Positions 28,512 to 36,898 of a DNA stretch of 64,000 nt are shown here, piece after piece. Within the stretch, counting starts at the first letter, position 1. Every line of letters starts with the position of its first letter. The notes beneath the pieces are model-generated. The model searched no databases, was not told where the DNA came from, and saw only the letters and a list, made by a program, of their open reading frames with translations. Source of the stretch: Acinetobacter junii CIP 64.5 (GTDB lineage Bacteria; Pseudomonadota; Gammaproteobacteria; Pseudomonadales; Moraxellaceae); contig NZ_KB849654.1 of the NCBI RefSeq assembly GCF_000368765.1, forward strand, positions 586,043 through 650,042, given 5' to 3'. Made by a program: the position numbers and the translations under genes.

Positions 28512-28691
28512 ACACAAATTAAAAATAATTCAATATATAACAATAAATTAAGATTTTAGAAGGCTAAAAATGGGCAAATATGGGAATATATAACCATTGG
28601 TACGGTCATCGCACCAAGATAACGATCGCAAATTTTGAAAATGAAATTAGCCGTTATTGGGGGCTATGTTTAACCGAGTAATGGAGTAATA

Positions 28692-28722
28692 AAAAAAAAG
28701 TACCTAAATAATTCAGGTACTT
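28692..28722 (-). terminator. Intrinsic terminator of the integrase gene
   Basis: The minus strand forms AAGTACCT / AGGTACTT with a 9-nt loop followed by nine T. It lies 49 nt after the integrase stop. The rest of 28512-28770 is A+T-rich with no gene and probably contains integrase arm sites. Confidence 0.85.
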
Positions 28723-28770
28723 ATTGTTAAGTTTTCAGAGTAATGTTTTAGTGAATCATTAAGATGATTA

Positions 28771-29925
28771 TTACTGCTGAATATATTGATTAATTTTAGA
28801 TAAATAGTCTGGCATATCTTCAGCAATCAATTTGCCGTAATGCTTATAGATCATAGATGTATCTGCGTGCCCCAGCTGCTCCGCGATCCACTCTGGAGGG
28901 ACTTGGCCACTCGATAATAATTGGCTCGCAAAAGTATGCCGACCTTGGTTGATTCCCCTTTTTCGTACCTTTGCCTTTTTGAGATGTTTGCCCCATCGAT
29001 AGCGCAATTCGTGATACTCAAAATGTGTCGACCGTTCACGATTGAGCCAGACGAATCTTAATCTCTCCTCCTTATAACTGTGGTTATCGCGCTGAAGCAC
29101 TTCAATCACTTGTGTTCGAGCATTCCCTGAAAAGTGATATTGCTCCTTCAGTGCATCCAATGCTGGCTGTAACAGTTTAATTTCACGTTTACGACGACGA
29201 TTTTTAGTTACTCGATACACACCGCGAACATAAGACCGGTTTATTTGTATTGTCCCCTTTTCTAAATTGATATCCTCCCAAGCGATTGGGATCTGTTCCG
29301 ACATGGAAAGACCAGTCCAGAAAAGGCAAGGTAAAAGGTTCTCGATATCGAGATCCGTTTCAGTCTGAAGTAATCGATTGATTTCAGCTTTGGTAAATGG
29401 ATCTGGCTCTGGAGTATCCGCTTGGTGAATGGTGATGTTTTGGAATGGATCGAATGCCACTTTATTTTCATCACGCCAAACGGCATGTACTTGTGAAAAT
29501 CTAGTGATGATTTCACGTATGGTTTTACTGCTGTGCGTATCTTTTAATTGTTTAATCCATTTCTTAACTTGTTTAGTCTCGATTTCTTCAGGGTGGAATC
29601 TGCCCCATTTGGGATTTATGTGGTTTTTTACATGACCTTCATAAGATGCATAAGTGCTTGGAGCAACTTCCTTTTTAATGTCCTCTAAATAAATTTTTGC
29701 ATAGAAAGAGATCTGGTTTTCCTTTAAATTTTTTGAGTTTGGAAAATGTCTTGATAGCTCAAACTTCCCCATTTTCATTTCTAGAGTGATCAATTCAGCC
29801 CATTGTTTGGCTCGTTCTGTGTGCTCTGGAGTCGCTGGCCAATCTAAAGGTTCATTAAGTTTTTCACCTTTGTTGAGAATCCACATTCGTAAACTATTGC
29901 CACGACACTCGATACCCGCTGCCAT
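28771..29925 (-). CDS. int: Phage tyrosine recombinase (integrase)
   Basis: The 384-residue protein has an N-terminal DUF3596-type arm-binding region (MAAGIECRGNSLR), a SAM-like core-binding domain (about 95-170) and a catalytic domain (about 195-370). RHTF and the nucleophile Tyr in IYKHYGK are present, with GH in EQLGHAD. The box I arginine, normally TGxR, is replaced: the sequence is TGLSMSEQ, with codon TCC. This substitution could weaken recombination. The gene lies next to the tRNA-fragment attachment site, as expected. Confidence 0.93.
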   Translation of the reverse strand: MAAGIECRGNSLRMWILNKGEKLNEPLDWPATPEHTERAKQWAELITLEMKMGKFELSRHFPNSKNLKENQISFYAKIYLEDIKKEVAPSTYASYEGHVKNHINPKWGRFHPEEIETKQVKKWIKQLKDTHSSKTIREIITRFSQVHAVWRDENKVAFDPFQNITIHQADTPEPDPFTKAEINRLLQTETDLDIENLLPCLFWTGLSMSEQIPIAWEDINLEKGTIQINRSYVRGVYRVTKNRRRKREIKLLQPALDALKEQYHFSGNARTQVIEVLQRDNHSYKEERLRFVWLNRERSTHFEYHELRYRWGKHLKKAKVRKRGINQGRHTFASQLLSSGQVPPEWIAEQLGHADTSMIYKHYGKLIAEDMPDYLSKINQYIQQ

Positions 29926-29957
29926 AATATTTCCTAAAATTCACATAAACTTATTCT

Positions 29958-29987
29958 AAAAAAAATGCGCCTCATTCGGAGGCGCAT
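29958..29987 (-). terminator. Terminator of the leftward replication operon
   Basis: The minus strand forms ATGCGCCTC / GAGGCGCAT with loop CGAAT followed by a run of eight T. It lies 18 nt after the exonuclease stop and closes the operon running from 36815. Confidence 0.92.
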
Positions 29988-30005
29988 TTGAGGTGTTTAA
30001 TAGGT

Positions 30006-30743
30006 TCAGAAAGGGAGCTCACTTCGTCTGAAGGATTCGGTACGCAATGAACTTAATAGGAAACCATCAGACTTTTCGATTAGATCATCAAGGATTTGAT
30101 CGGGTAAATCTGATATTGCATAGCCTTTGTATTCCCCATAAAAAATATGTGTTGGGGTGCGAGAGTTGTATGCAAATGCAGCTAGATCCTCCATGTCTTT
30201 TAGCCCTGCCGTTTGGACTATAGCCTTTAAAATTTCAAAGGTTGTGTAACAGTCACTAATTGCACTATGTGCTTCCTTTAAGCATATACGTGTTTGCCTT
30301 TTGTTTTCACTGACATGATATGCAAGGGCAGTTAATGAATGACTTTCTAGCTGTGGCCATAAACGTCGAGCCATTGCCAGTGTACAAATTGATTGAAATG
30401 GATCATATAGTTGTGCATTGAAATCGAAACCAGCTCTATTCATAGCTTGGACATCATAATCAATATTATGACCAATCAAATAACGTGTATTTAATTTCTG
30501 TGGGATTTTAAATTCAGTAAATGGCTGACAGTCCTTCAAATCCTCATCAAAGATATGATGCACGGCCATTGCACCTAAACCGATAGATTCACTTGGTTTG
30601 AATCGACCTAAATCATGCTCATATCCGATCTTGAGTTCACCATCCTCAAAAGTGAAATCCAAGGCACCTGCTTCTATAATGTCGCCATGTAATTTATGGG
30701 TTTCTGTGTCGAAAATTAATCCTTGGTTCGGGTACATAATCAT
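30006..30743 (-). CDS. DnaQ/ExoX-like DEDDh 3'-5' exonuclease
   Basis: The roughly 245-residue protein shows ExoI FDTETH, ExoII GHNIDYD and ExoIII HSAISDCYTTFEI, the DEDDh arrangement, and a C-terminal segment (IFYGEYKGYAISDLPDQILDDL) like that of exonuclease X. ATG 30743 overlaps the previous stop as ATGA; an ATG at 30752 is also in frame. It probably trims single-stranded or mismatched ends in phage DNA replication or recombination. It is the last gene of the operon. Confidence 0.88.
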   Translation of the reverse strand: MIMYPNQGLIFDTETHKLHGDIIEAGALDFTFEDGELKIGYEHDLGRFKPSESIGLGAMAVHHIFDEDLKDCQPFTEFKIPQKLNTRYLIGHNIDYDVQAMNRAGFDFNAQLYDPFQSICTLAMARRLWPQLESHSLTALAYHVSENKRQTRICLKEAHSAISDCYTTFEILKAIVQTAGLKDMEDLAAFAYNSRTPTHIFYGEYKGYAISDLPDQILDDLIEKSDGFLLSSLRTESFRRSELPF

Positions 30744-30937
30744 TCCATCCATCTAACACAATTGTTGGTAGAACATTCGGCTGCAATATGACCATTATGA
30801 GCACTGATTTGATATCGCATCGTTCCAATAGAACAAATAGGACATTCAATTTCACTTTGAAAGGTTAATTGAGGTTTACCATTACCATGTTTGTCAGTAA
30901 TCGCCTGACGTGCGGTCGCAATATTCTGAAAATCCAT
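30740..30937 (-). CDS. Small zinc-finger protein
   Basis: The 65-residue protein has a CPIC pair and later C...C (ECSTNNC), a likely zinc ribbon. It lies between SSB and the exonuclease in the replication operon, overlapping the exonuclease start. Probably nucleic-acid or protein binding; no family name assigned. Confidence 0.7.
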   Translation of the reverse strand: MDFQNIATARQAITDKHGNGKPQLTFQSEIECPICSIGTMRYQISAHNGHIAAECSTNNCVRWME

Positions 30938-30948
30938 CTTTATTATCC

Positions 30949-31302
30949 TTAAACTGGGTTTGCAATTGGCTGTGTATCGAGCATTTGCATTTGGCTGACT
31001 TTTACTTCAGTCACATACCGTTCAATTCGCTTTTCATCTGTGTACTTGCGTGTATGAAGTGAGCCTTCGATATATACCTTTGCACCTTTGGCAAGGTATT
31101 GAACCGCGATCTCACCTAAACGGCCATAAGCAACAATTCGATGCCACTCGGTATTTTCACGCCACTCACCTGAACGCTGGTCTTGCCAGCGTTCAGATGT
31201 CGCTATAGAAAATTGTGCATAAGAACCGCCATTCGGAAAGTTTTTAGATTGAGGGTTCGCTCCAAGTGAGCCGACCAAGATAACTTTGTTTACGCCTCTC
31301 AT
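30949..31302 (-). CDS. ssb: Single-stranded DNA-binding protein
   Basis: The 117-residue OB-fold protein starts MRGVNKVILVGSLGANP and has the usual core segments FSIATSERW, EWHRIVAYGRLGEIA and YLAKGAKVYIEGSL. The acidic C-terminal tip (DDDIPF type) that recruits host repair proteins is absent; it ends PIANPV. It protects phage single-stranded DNA during replication. It overlaps the upstream gene by 4 nt. Confidence 0.95.
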   Translation of the reverse strand: MRGVNKVILVGSLGANPQSKNFPNGGSYAQFSIATSERWQDQRSGEWRENTEWHRIVAYGRLGEIAVQYLAKGAKVYIEGSLHTRKYTDEKRIERYVTEVKVSQMQMLDTQPIANPV

Positions 31303-31679
31303 AACTCCCCCTTCGTCTGTAAATATTTAATTTTGGTATGAACGCAATTTGTATCCCGATCTAGTACTTCAGCTATGTAAGGGACTTTGAAATTTTCCTG
31401 AAGCATGGCTTTTAAAACTTCTACTTCGCAGTCCCACCACTTGCCACGCGTTCGTCGAAACTTGCTCTTTGGCCGTCCACCTTTACAACGTAATAATTTA
31501 ACTCTTTTTCTGACACGTTCGATCGGACAATCTAAAACATCTGCTATTTCACCCAGTGGTTTGCGATCCTTCAGCATACTTTCCAATACATTTATTTCGC
31601 TTTGCCACCAATGCCCATGTGTCGTAAATACTGTTATTGGATGACCAAACTTTACATGTTTTGAGACTGCTACATTCAT
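31299..31679 (-). CDS. Tandem SANT/Myb-like DNA-binding protein
   Basis: The 126-residue protein has two similar helix-turn-helix repeats: residues 24-66 (WWQSEINVLESML ... RVRKRVKLL) and 81-124 (WWDCEVEVLKAML ... HTKIKYL). The WW pair and the third-helix basic residues recall SANT/Myb-like or GcrA-like folds. A basic linker (GRPKSKFRRTRGK) joins them. It probably binds phage DNA; role unknown. It overlaps both neighbours by ATGA junctions. Confidence 0.7.
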   Translation of the reverse strand: MNVAVSKHVKFGHPITVFTTHGHWWQSEINVLESMLKDRKPLGEIADVLDCPIERVRKRVKLLRCKGGRPKSKFRRTRGKWWDCEVEVLKAMLQENFKVPYIAEVLDRDTNCVHTKIKYLQTKGEL

Positions 31680-32017
31680 GCTGTATCTCCTTCACCATCA
31701 ACTTTTAAAAAGCTTTCTGGTTCAATATCGATTTCCTTATCTAAATCTTCATCCCAAATAAAAAGGTCTCCTTTACAGCATGGGGATACATACATCATTT
31801 GACCGCTTTCGGTAACTTCACCTGTTTGGTTATTGATAACCCTTTGATAAATTGAGTTGAAATGTAAAGGTTTAATTGGTTGTCCTGAACCACACGTTGC
31901 ACAATTCCAACTTTGATTCTCAGTAAGCGTTGGTAGGGTAAATAAAGGATGCTCTGCAACTGCCGAAGGTAGTTTACGATCACAAATGTCGTCATAATCT
32001 TCAAATTCATCAAACAT
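31676..32017 (-). CDS. Hypothetical protein with zinc-binding cysteines
   Basis: The 113-residue acidic protein has CATC (about residues 40-43) and later SPCC, a likely split zinc ribbon, and an acidic C-terminal part. It overlaps the next gene by 4 nt within the replication operon. No family recognised. Confidence 0.65.
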   Translation of the reverse strand: MFDEFEDYDDICDRKLPSAVAEHPLFTLPTLTENQSWNCATCGSGQPIKPLHFNSIYQRVINNQTGEVTESGQMMYVSPCCKGDLFIWDEDLDKEIDIEPESFLKVDGEGDTA

Positions 32018-32020
32018 TAT

Positions 32021-32524
32021 TTATCCCTCCAAGCCTTGTTCTTTACGAGCTTTTAATTCTTCTTCCTTGTGCAAATCCTCTGCTCTTTTTACTGCAATAT
32101 CCGCAGCATCAATCATGTTTTTGGCTAAGATCCATTGCTGGCGAAATGCACCACCCAAACTGTTTGAACGGTATTTACCATCTTGATCAAACTTGAAGTT
32201 ATAAGGAATTCGAATGGAAATAAGGATAAGAAATTCCAGATCATCACAAGCACGGTAAAAATCTTGAATTACATCGCCTGCATATTCACTTATATCGTCT
32301 TCTACCTTGATCCATGCAAGTGTTGACTCAAGAGCTGGACACTGTTTTAAAAGGGATTTACTAGTCCAATCTTCATAAGCATCATCAAGAAAATCGGCAA
32401 ACTGATCAGATACATTATGAGAGTCGGATGCAGTAAGGCTTGGTATGTGCAAGATATTTTCAAAAGTGACGTTTGAATTGAACATTTCTTCGATCAAGTT
32501 TCTAGGAAATTTATTGTTTTGCAT
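32021..32524 (-). CDS. Hypothetical phage protein
   Basis: The 167-residue, mainly acidic and helical protein (MQNNKFPRNLIEEMFNSN) lies in the replication operon 3 nt from its neighbour. No domain, signal peptide or membrane segment is recognised. Confidence 0.65.
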   Translation of the reverse strand: MQNNKFPRNLIEEMFNSNVTFENILHIPSLTASDSHNVSDQFADFLDDAYEDWTSKSLLKQCPALESTLAWIKVEDDISEYAGDVIQDFYRACDDLEFLILISIRIPYNFKFDQDGKYRSNSLGGAFRQQWILAKNMIDAADIAVKRAEDLHKEEELKARKEQGLEG

Positions 32525-32539
32525 GATTCAATTCTCCAG

Positions 32540-32818
32540 TTAAATTTTTGATAAAACTTTGCCCGTCACACGTAGCATTTCTACTGTGACACCCAATTTT
32601 TCGGCAAAAGTTGCTTGGTTCTTTCGATCAAGAAAATTACACGCCCATTCCAAAGATTCACCTTTACTATGGTGATCAAGAAATTGTTGGGTCTTATCAG
32701 CGATGTAAGGTGCATCCATACCATTTTCTGTAAATGTTTCAACGATTAGGTGTGCTACATAATTTAAGTTAGAATCATTTTGCATAATTGCTCTCCAGTG
32801 GTTGTGTGACACATACAA
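32540..32818 (-). CDS. Hypothetical phage protein
   Basis: The 92-residue helical protein starts MYVSHNHWRAIMQ; an internal ATG (MQNDSNLNYVAHL) after 11 residues is also possible and more like neighbours that start MQN. It sits in the replication operon. Function unknown. Confidence 0.6.
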   Translation of the reverse strand: MYVSHNHWRAIMQNDSNLNYVAHLIVETFTENGMDAPYIADKTQQFLDHHSKGESLEWACNFLDRKNQATFAEKLGVTVEMLRVTGKVLSKI

Positions 32819-32851
32819 AAGTGGCCGCTTTTGTATGTGTGCCTATAAAAA

Positions 32852-33457
32852 TTAGAAAAATGAACGAGAACTTTCAGATCCAGACTTCGCTGCTCTTAAC
32901 AGTGCTTTGAGTAAAAGCATTTGAGCCAGAGCATCTGCCAAATCTCCAGTTCTTTCACCGTTGTTGGATTTTGCTTTAGGGAATTCAGGCAAATTCAATA
33001 AACTGTAGAAATCATCTGTATATGCCCATTGATGAATATGGTTTTCTTTTAAATCGCCTTTAGGTGTATGCCATTCTTTGCATTTATTGCAGTACTCAAC
33101 ATCTGACATAACTTGTTTATCTTTAAAGATCACAACGATTGAACGACCATGTTCAGGTAGATTCGAAGCTTCTGAGAAAATTGAATCCATTTTTGGATGT
33201 GCTGGAATTGCTTCAATTTGAACATTAAATTGTTCTGCTTTTGATTCATTTAAAATGTGTTTGGCAAAGTTATAAACGCTGTCCAAAATTGAACCAGAAT
33301 TAGAGCCCACTCCTACTGGATAACCCATTTTGTTTAGAAGATCTTCTCGTTGAATATCTCTCCCTTCCAAACGTTTAGATAGCCAATTCGCAACATCTTC
33401 CGAGATAGGCAATGAAGCTTGCAGAAATCCTGGTGTTGAAATATTTAATTTATACAT
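32852..33457 (-). CDS. Hypothetical phage protein with CxxC motif
   Basis: The 201-residue protein has one CNKC motif with a nearby His (EYCNKCKEWHTPKG), suggesting metal binding, and a C-terminal helix ending SSRSFF. It lies 27 nt after the primase-helicase gene. No family recognised. Confidence 0.65.
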   Translation of the reverse strand: MYKLNISTPGFLQASLPISEDVANWLSKRLEGRDIQREDLLNKMGYPVGVGSNSGSILDSVYNFAKHILNESKAEQFNVQIEAIPAHPKMDSIFSEASNLPEHGRSIVVIFKDKQVMSDVEYCNKCKEWHTPKGDLKENHIHQWAYTDDFYSLLNLPEFPKAKSNNGERTGDLADALAQMLLLKALLRAAKSGSESSRSFF

Positions 33458-33484
33458 AGTGGTTTCCTCTATTTAAAAATGGGA

Positions 33485-36202
33485 TTAGTCCCGTGATGAC
33501 ACTGGTTTTTCAAAGATCCAACAACGTTTTGTTGAGTTGGTGATTTTGCTTTGAATGGCTTTATTCGCCTCAACAAAGCGGTAATGAAGACTGTGTCTAA
33601 GCGCAGTCTGCAATTCGTTTACTTCAGGTAATGAATATCGATAATCTGCTGCGACTTTGTATAAATGGGCAAAGTTGATGGCGAAAATATCTGATTTGGC
33701 TGAGTGGTTCACCACGCTGTCATGGTGCTCAACCTTTCTGATTGAATCTTCCATTTCTTCAATGGTGTTCCAGAAGTTCTGGACAATGATCGAATCTGAC
33801 TTGATAACCTTGTCCCGTGTCTGAGCCATTGCGATAAATTCGGCATGGACTTGCTTTTGGATCTCTAATGGAACCTCGCATACATGCTTGCAAAGGGCAT
33901 CAAATAACGACATGAATTGGGCATGGTTTTGAACCACACGTGAACTGCGGATGTTGTGTTGTTCCTGGTGCAAAATCGCATCATATTTTTCAAAGCCAAG
34001 CTTGTAGGCTTCTAAAATCGCTGCTTCCTTTGATAAACACTGCAGTATGAATTGACTAACATCTTCTGGCTCATATTTATCGAGTCGACGAGACGCATAT
34101 AGACTGTTTTTAGTGAGTTGGCTCTTCCAAAACTTGGTATGAACGATACGTTCCATGATGGGTGTAGTGGAAACAACTTCAGCATTTTGGCTGATAACAA
34201 TTGTGCCCATGAATGGTGGCTCGTATGTTTCGTTACCACCCGTTTTCATCCCCTGTGCACCTAGCGATCCACCATCAAATAATGTTTTGAGGGAATCCCA
34301 ATCGAACTGCTTAATTGTACCTTTCTCATTTTCTCGTTCTGATTCAATCAATACGACTGGCAAATTTGAAACTTGTCTGAAGGTACGAATTAAGCCTGAT
34401 TTGGTGGATTTAACTGGATCGACACCTTCGTATTTGATACGACCAAACAACTTCCATAAAAATAAAAGCAGAGTCGATTTACCTGTACCAGGTTCTCCGA
34501 CGACTTCAAAGAAAGGAAAGGATTTGTGCATTTTGCGGATCTGTTGGGCGTATAAGCTGCCAAAAAATGCCGTTAATGTAATGAGTCCCCTAACGCTATA
34601 CGCATCTATAAAGTCATTAATCCATTGTTTTTTATAATCTGTTAATTTCGGATTGATTTCTAAAACAAAAGGAGCTTTACACTTTAAGTTAGTTTTGTTT
34701 GGGAGTTCAAAGTAGTCCTCTTTGTTTAGTTTGAACTGCTTACTTGATTGGTAGGCTAATTCACCCAGAACATAGGCTTTTTGGTCGGCATGGTAGCCAA
34801 TGTAATTGATCAATTGAACGCGCTTAATATCGGTCAGCTCACGCTCTAAAAAGGCATCAAGTTGATTGCTATTCCCTTTATAAAATTTACCTGGTGCAAT
34901 GTGTAAAAGACGTTTCTTAAACTCTGAAGCTGATGAGATGTGCCCTGCACTAAATGTGTTTTTAATGGTCTTAGCACCGCGAGGAAAATCGATCTGGAAG
35001 TAATAGTCAGCTTCGTCTATTTCTGCCATGTATTGGTAATACAATCCACGCGGTCGACAATCCATAATTAACTTCGCTTCAGCTGCTGCCAAAATTGCTG
35101 CGTCTCGACGTTCTTCTATTGCTTTGTCTTTTTCTTCTTGTGCCCAATCTTGATTGTCTTTGTCTTCAAAATTGATGCCTTTCATATAGTCATCGTATTT
35201 GTCCATATCGAGTTTGAACCAATACACTTGATTGTTAAAATCAAAAGGAAATGATTTAGTTCCTTTGTGCTTGTAGATAAGTATGCCTTTATCCACAGCT
35301 TTCTCTGCTACAAGCAACGATCCGTAATACTTATAAGTTTCTAAATAGCCGAATGTAAGTCGGTCTTGTTTATATAGATCATTCCAATCTGTCTTTTTAC
35401 GTCCACCAGGAGGTAATGCAACATCACATTCCCATCCATCAGCTTTAGCACGTTCTAAATTCTTGAATATTCCATCATGGCCAGCTGGATCGTTATCAAA
35501 TGCCCAAACAAGTTTGGGTCTTGGTTTTCCTTCTGCATCACACTTGCTGGCTAATATGCCAAGAAATATGGCTGGATAATTATTGCAGCTTAATGCTGAA
35601 AAGCTGGTGATGTCAGAAAGCCACAAAGCAATAGTGTCGAAGATACCTTCTGTAATCCAAATTTCTTTTGAATCAATATAGTTGGTATTTGGAGTCGTCC
35701 ACGCGTGATTTTCCGATTTCCACCCATATTTGAAGGTCGTTTTTTGCAGAACGCCATGATCATCCAATATGCGTTGCCACCAACCTTCATTTCCTTCTTG
35801 ATCAGTAATAGGAAAACGTAAGGTGACAGAACTAAGATCATGCTCAGGACTTTTGTAATATTCTTGAGAAAAAGTAAGTCCAGATAGTTTCTCAAGTGGG
35901 AAACCTCGACCTTCAACTAAATAGGCATTAACAGTTTTGTTTGGATCTTCTTGAGTGGGTTTAAAACGTTTCTCCCACTTTTCGAAAATGTCGGGATAAA
36001 GATCTCGAATTGAGATCTCTTTTCCACATTCATTTTTACGTGGGCAGAATACGACCCATGGTGCTTCAGCATGTGCCCAAGCTGAACGCTCTTTATGATT
36101 GCATTCAGGACAGCGACCGCCTCGTAATTTACCGTTTTTGACTTTAAAACCGTAGTCGTTATACAACCGATCTACAATCAAGGTTTGAGTTTCTGGATAC
36201 AT
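33485..36202 (-). CDS. Phage primase-helicase (zinc finger, TOPRIM and P-loop ATPase)
   Basis: The 905-residue protein has an N-terminal zinc finger (C31, C34, C53, C59), a TOPRIM-like primase domain (E185 in ITEGIFD, D236 and D238 in FDNDPAG), a middle region, and an ATPase with Walker A GEPGTGKS at 569-576. It resembles phage primase-helicase proteins that start replication forks. Its presence, with no P2-type gene A endonuclease visible, shows that this prophage does not use the P2 rolling-circle initiator. It is the main replication gene and ends the RHH-like gene series. Confidence 0.88.
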   Translation of the reverse strand: MYPETQTLIVDRLYNDYGFKVKNGKLRGGRCPECNHKERSAWAHAEAPWVVFCPRKNECGKEISIRDLYPDIFEKWEKRFKPTQEDPNKTVNAYLVEGRGFPLEKLSGLTFSQEYYKSPEHDLSSVTLRFPITDQEGNEGWWQRILDDHGVLQKTTFKYGWKSENHAWTTPNTNYIDSKEIWITEGIFDTIALWLSDITSFSALSCNNYPAIFLGILASKCDAEGKPRPKLVWAFDNDPAGHDGIFKNLERAKADGWECDVALPPGGRKKTDWNDLYKQDRLTFGYLETYKYYGSLLVAEKAVDKGILIYKHKGTKSFPFDFNNQVYWFKLDMDKYDDYMKGINFEDKDNQDWAQEEKDKAIEERRDAAILAAAEAKLIMDCRPRGLYYQYMAEIDEADYYFQIDFPRGAKTIKNTFSAGHISSASEFKKRLLHIAPGKFYKGNSNQLDAFLERELTDIKRVQLINYIGYHADQKAYVLGELAYQSSKQFKLNKEDYFELPNKTNLKCKAPFVLEINPKLTDYKKQWINDFIDAYSVRGLITLTAFFGSLYAQQIRKMHKSFPFFEVVGEPGTGKSTLLLFLWKLFGRIKYEGVDPVKSTKSGLIRTFRQVSNLPVVLIESERENEKGTIKQFDWDSLKTLFDGGSLGAQGMKTGGNETYEPPFMGTIVISQNAEVVSTTPIMERIVHTKFWKSQLTKNSLYASRRLDKYEPEDVSQFILQCLSKEAAILEAYKLGFEKYDAILHQEQHNIRSSRVVQNHAQFMSLFDALCKHVCEVPLEIQKQVHAEFIAMAQTRDKVIKSDSIIVQNFWNTIEEMEDSIRKVEHHDSVVNHSAKSDIFAINFAHLYKVAADYRYSLPEVNELQTALRHSLHYRFVEANKAIQSKITNSTKRCWIFEKPVSSRD

Positions 36203-36209
36203 ATTTATT

Positions 36210-36392
36210 CTACAAGTGGCGTTTCTTTTTAACGATTTCTCGTCCTGCTAAAGTTAGTAGCTTTTCCTGAAGCCTTTGCCTAATAAGGAATTCAAGCGTT
36301 TCTTGTATATTATTGAGTCCTAATTCGACTCGGGCTTCCTCAATGATTTCTAACTCTTGATCGCTAAGAGTTACGATTTGTCTGGTCGGCAT
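36210..36392 (-). CDS. Small RHH-like protein
   Basis: The 60-residue protein has a beta strand and two helices (RQIVTLSDQELEIIEEARV, then NNIQETLEFLIRQRL), like ribbon-helix-helix DNA-binding proteins. It lies directly before the primase-helicase gene. Role unknown. Confidence 0.65.
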   Translation of the reverse strand: MPTRQIVTLSDQELEIIEEARVELGLNNIQETLEFLIRQRLQEKLLTLAGREIVKKKRHL

Positions 36393-36394
36393 TT

Positions 36395-36622
36395 TCAGCT
36401 CCCTTGGAGGTGCTCAGATGCGCCTTTATTCATTATTTTTTCTAAGCTAAAATCGCTCACATCATCAGCAATAAGAATCGCAAGTGCTTGCTTTAGTGCA
36501 AGGTTTCTAAGCATTGCTCCAGTATGTTCACCAGTCATACGGTTTACGATCGTGAATAAAGCTGCTTCGTCATCTGTTAAGTTGACATTGAATCGGTTGC
36601 CTCGTTTTTGCTTATAACTCAT
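36395..36622 (-). CDS. Small RHH-like protein
   Basis: The 75-residue protein starts at ATG 36622 with AGAGG about 8 nt upstream and just after the previous gene; a longer frame to 36718 overlaps that gene and was not used. The segment RFNVNLTDDEAALFTIVNRM then GAMLRNLALKQAL fits a ribbon-helix-helix fold. Second of three such genes. Confidence 0.65.
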   Translation of the reverse strand: MSYKQKRGNRFNVNLTDDEAALFTIVNRMTGEHTGAMLRNLALKQALAILIADDVSDFSLEKIMNKGASEHLQGS

Positions 36623-36626
36623 GTAT

Positions 36627-36815
36627 CTATGCCTCTTGTGCTTTGCCTGCGTTGTAACGTTCTCCAGCAATACTGGATTTACTGCGGTTTGTAGCCTTTG
36701 CCAACTGATCGATTTCATTGAATTCGCTAAGTGGCATGTAAATAATCACGCTTTTTCGTGGTTCATCTAACTTAGGGGCACGGGTACTGTGTCGGGGTGT
36801 TTTTTCTGTGCTCAT
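36627..36815 (-). CDS. Small RHH-like protein, first gene of the leftward operon
   Basis: The 62-residue protein has a basic N-terminus and an Arc-like core (KSVIIYMPLSEFNEIDQLAK, NRSKSSIAGERYNAG). AGGAT lies 7 nt before ATG 36815. Its position opposite the repressor is where P2-like phages place Cox or Cro, so an early regulatory or excision role is possible but unproven. Confidence 0.65.
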   Translation of the reverse strand: MSTEKTPRHSTRAPKLDEPRKSVIIYMPLSEFNEIDQLAKATNRSKSSIAGERYNAGKAQEA

Positions 36816-36830
36816 ACGGTATCCTAGGAC

Positions 36831-36858
36831 ATAGTGATTTGCTATGAATCACTATAGC
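36831..36858. promoter_or_regulatory. Phage immunity operator candidate
   Basis: A perfect 9-bp inverted repeat ATAGTGATT / AATCACTAT (36831-36839 and 36847-36855, 7-bp spacer) overlaps a second dyad TGCTAT / ATAGCA (36840-36845 and 36853-36858). It lies between the divergent repressor and replication genes, 15 bp before the leftward start. Repressor binding is inferred. Confidence 0.7.
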
Positions 36859-36898
36859 ACATAATTTTTACCTTTAAACATAAAAAGGAAATATTTTT

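Noticed and set aside
34155-34637. 160-codon plus-strand frame
   Set aside because: Lies entirely opposite the primase-helicase gene and has no ribosome site.
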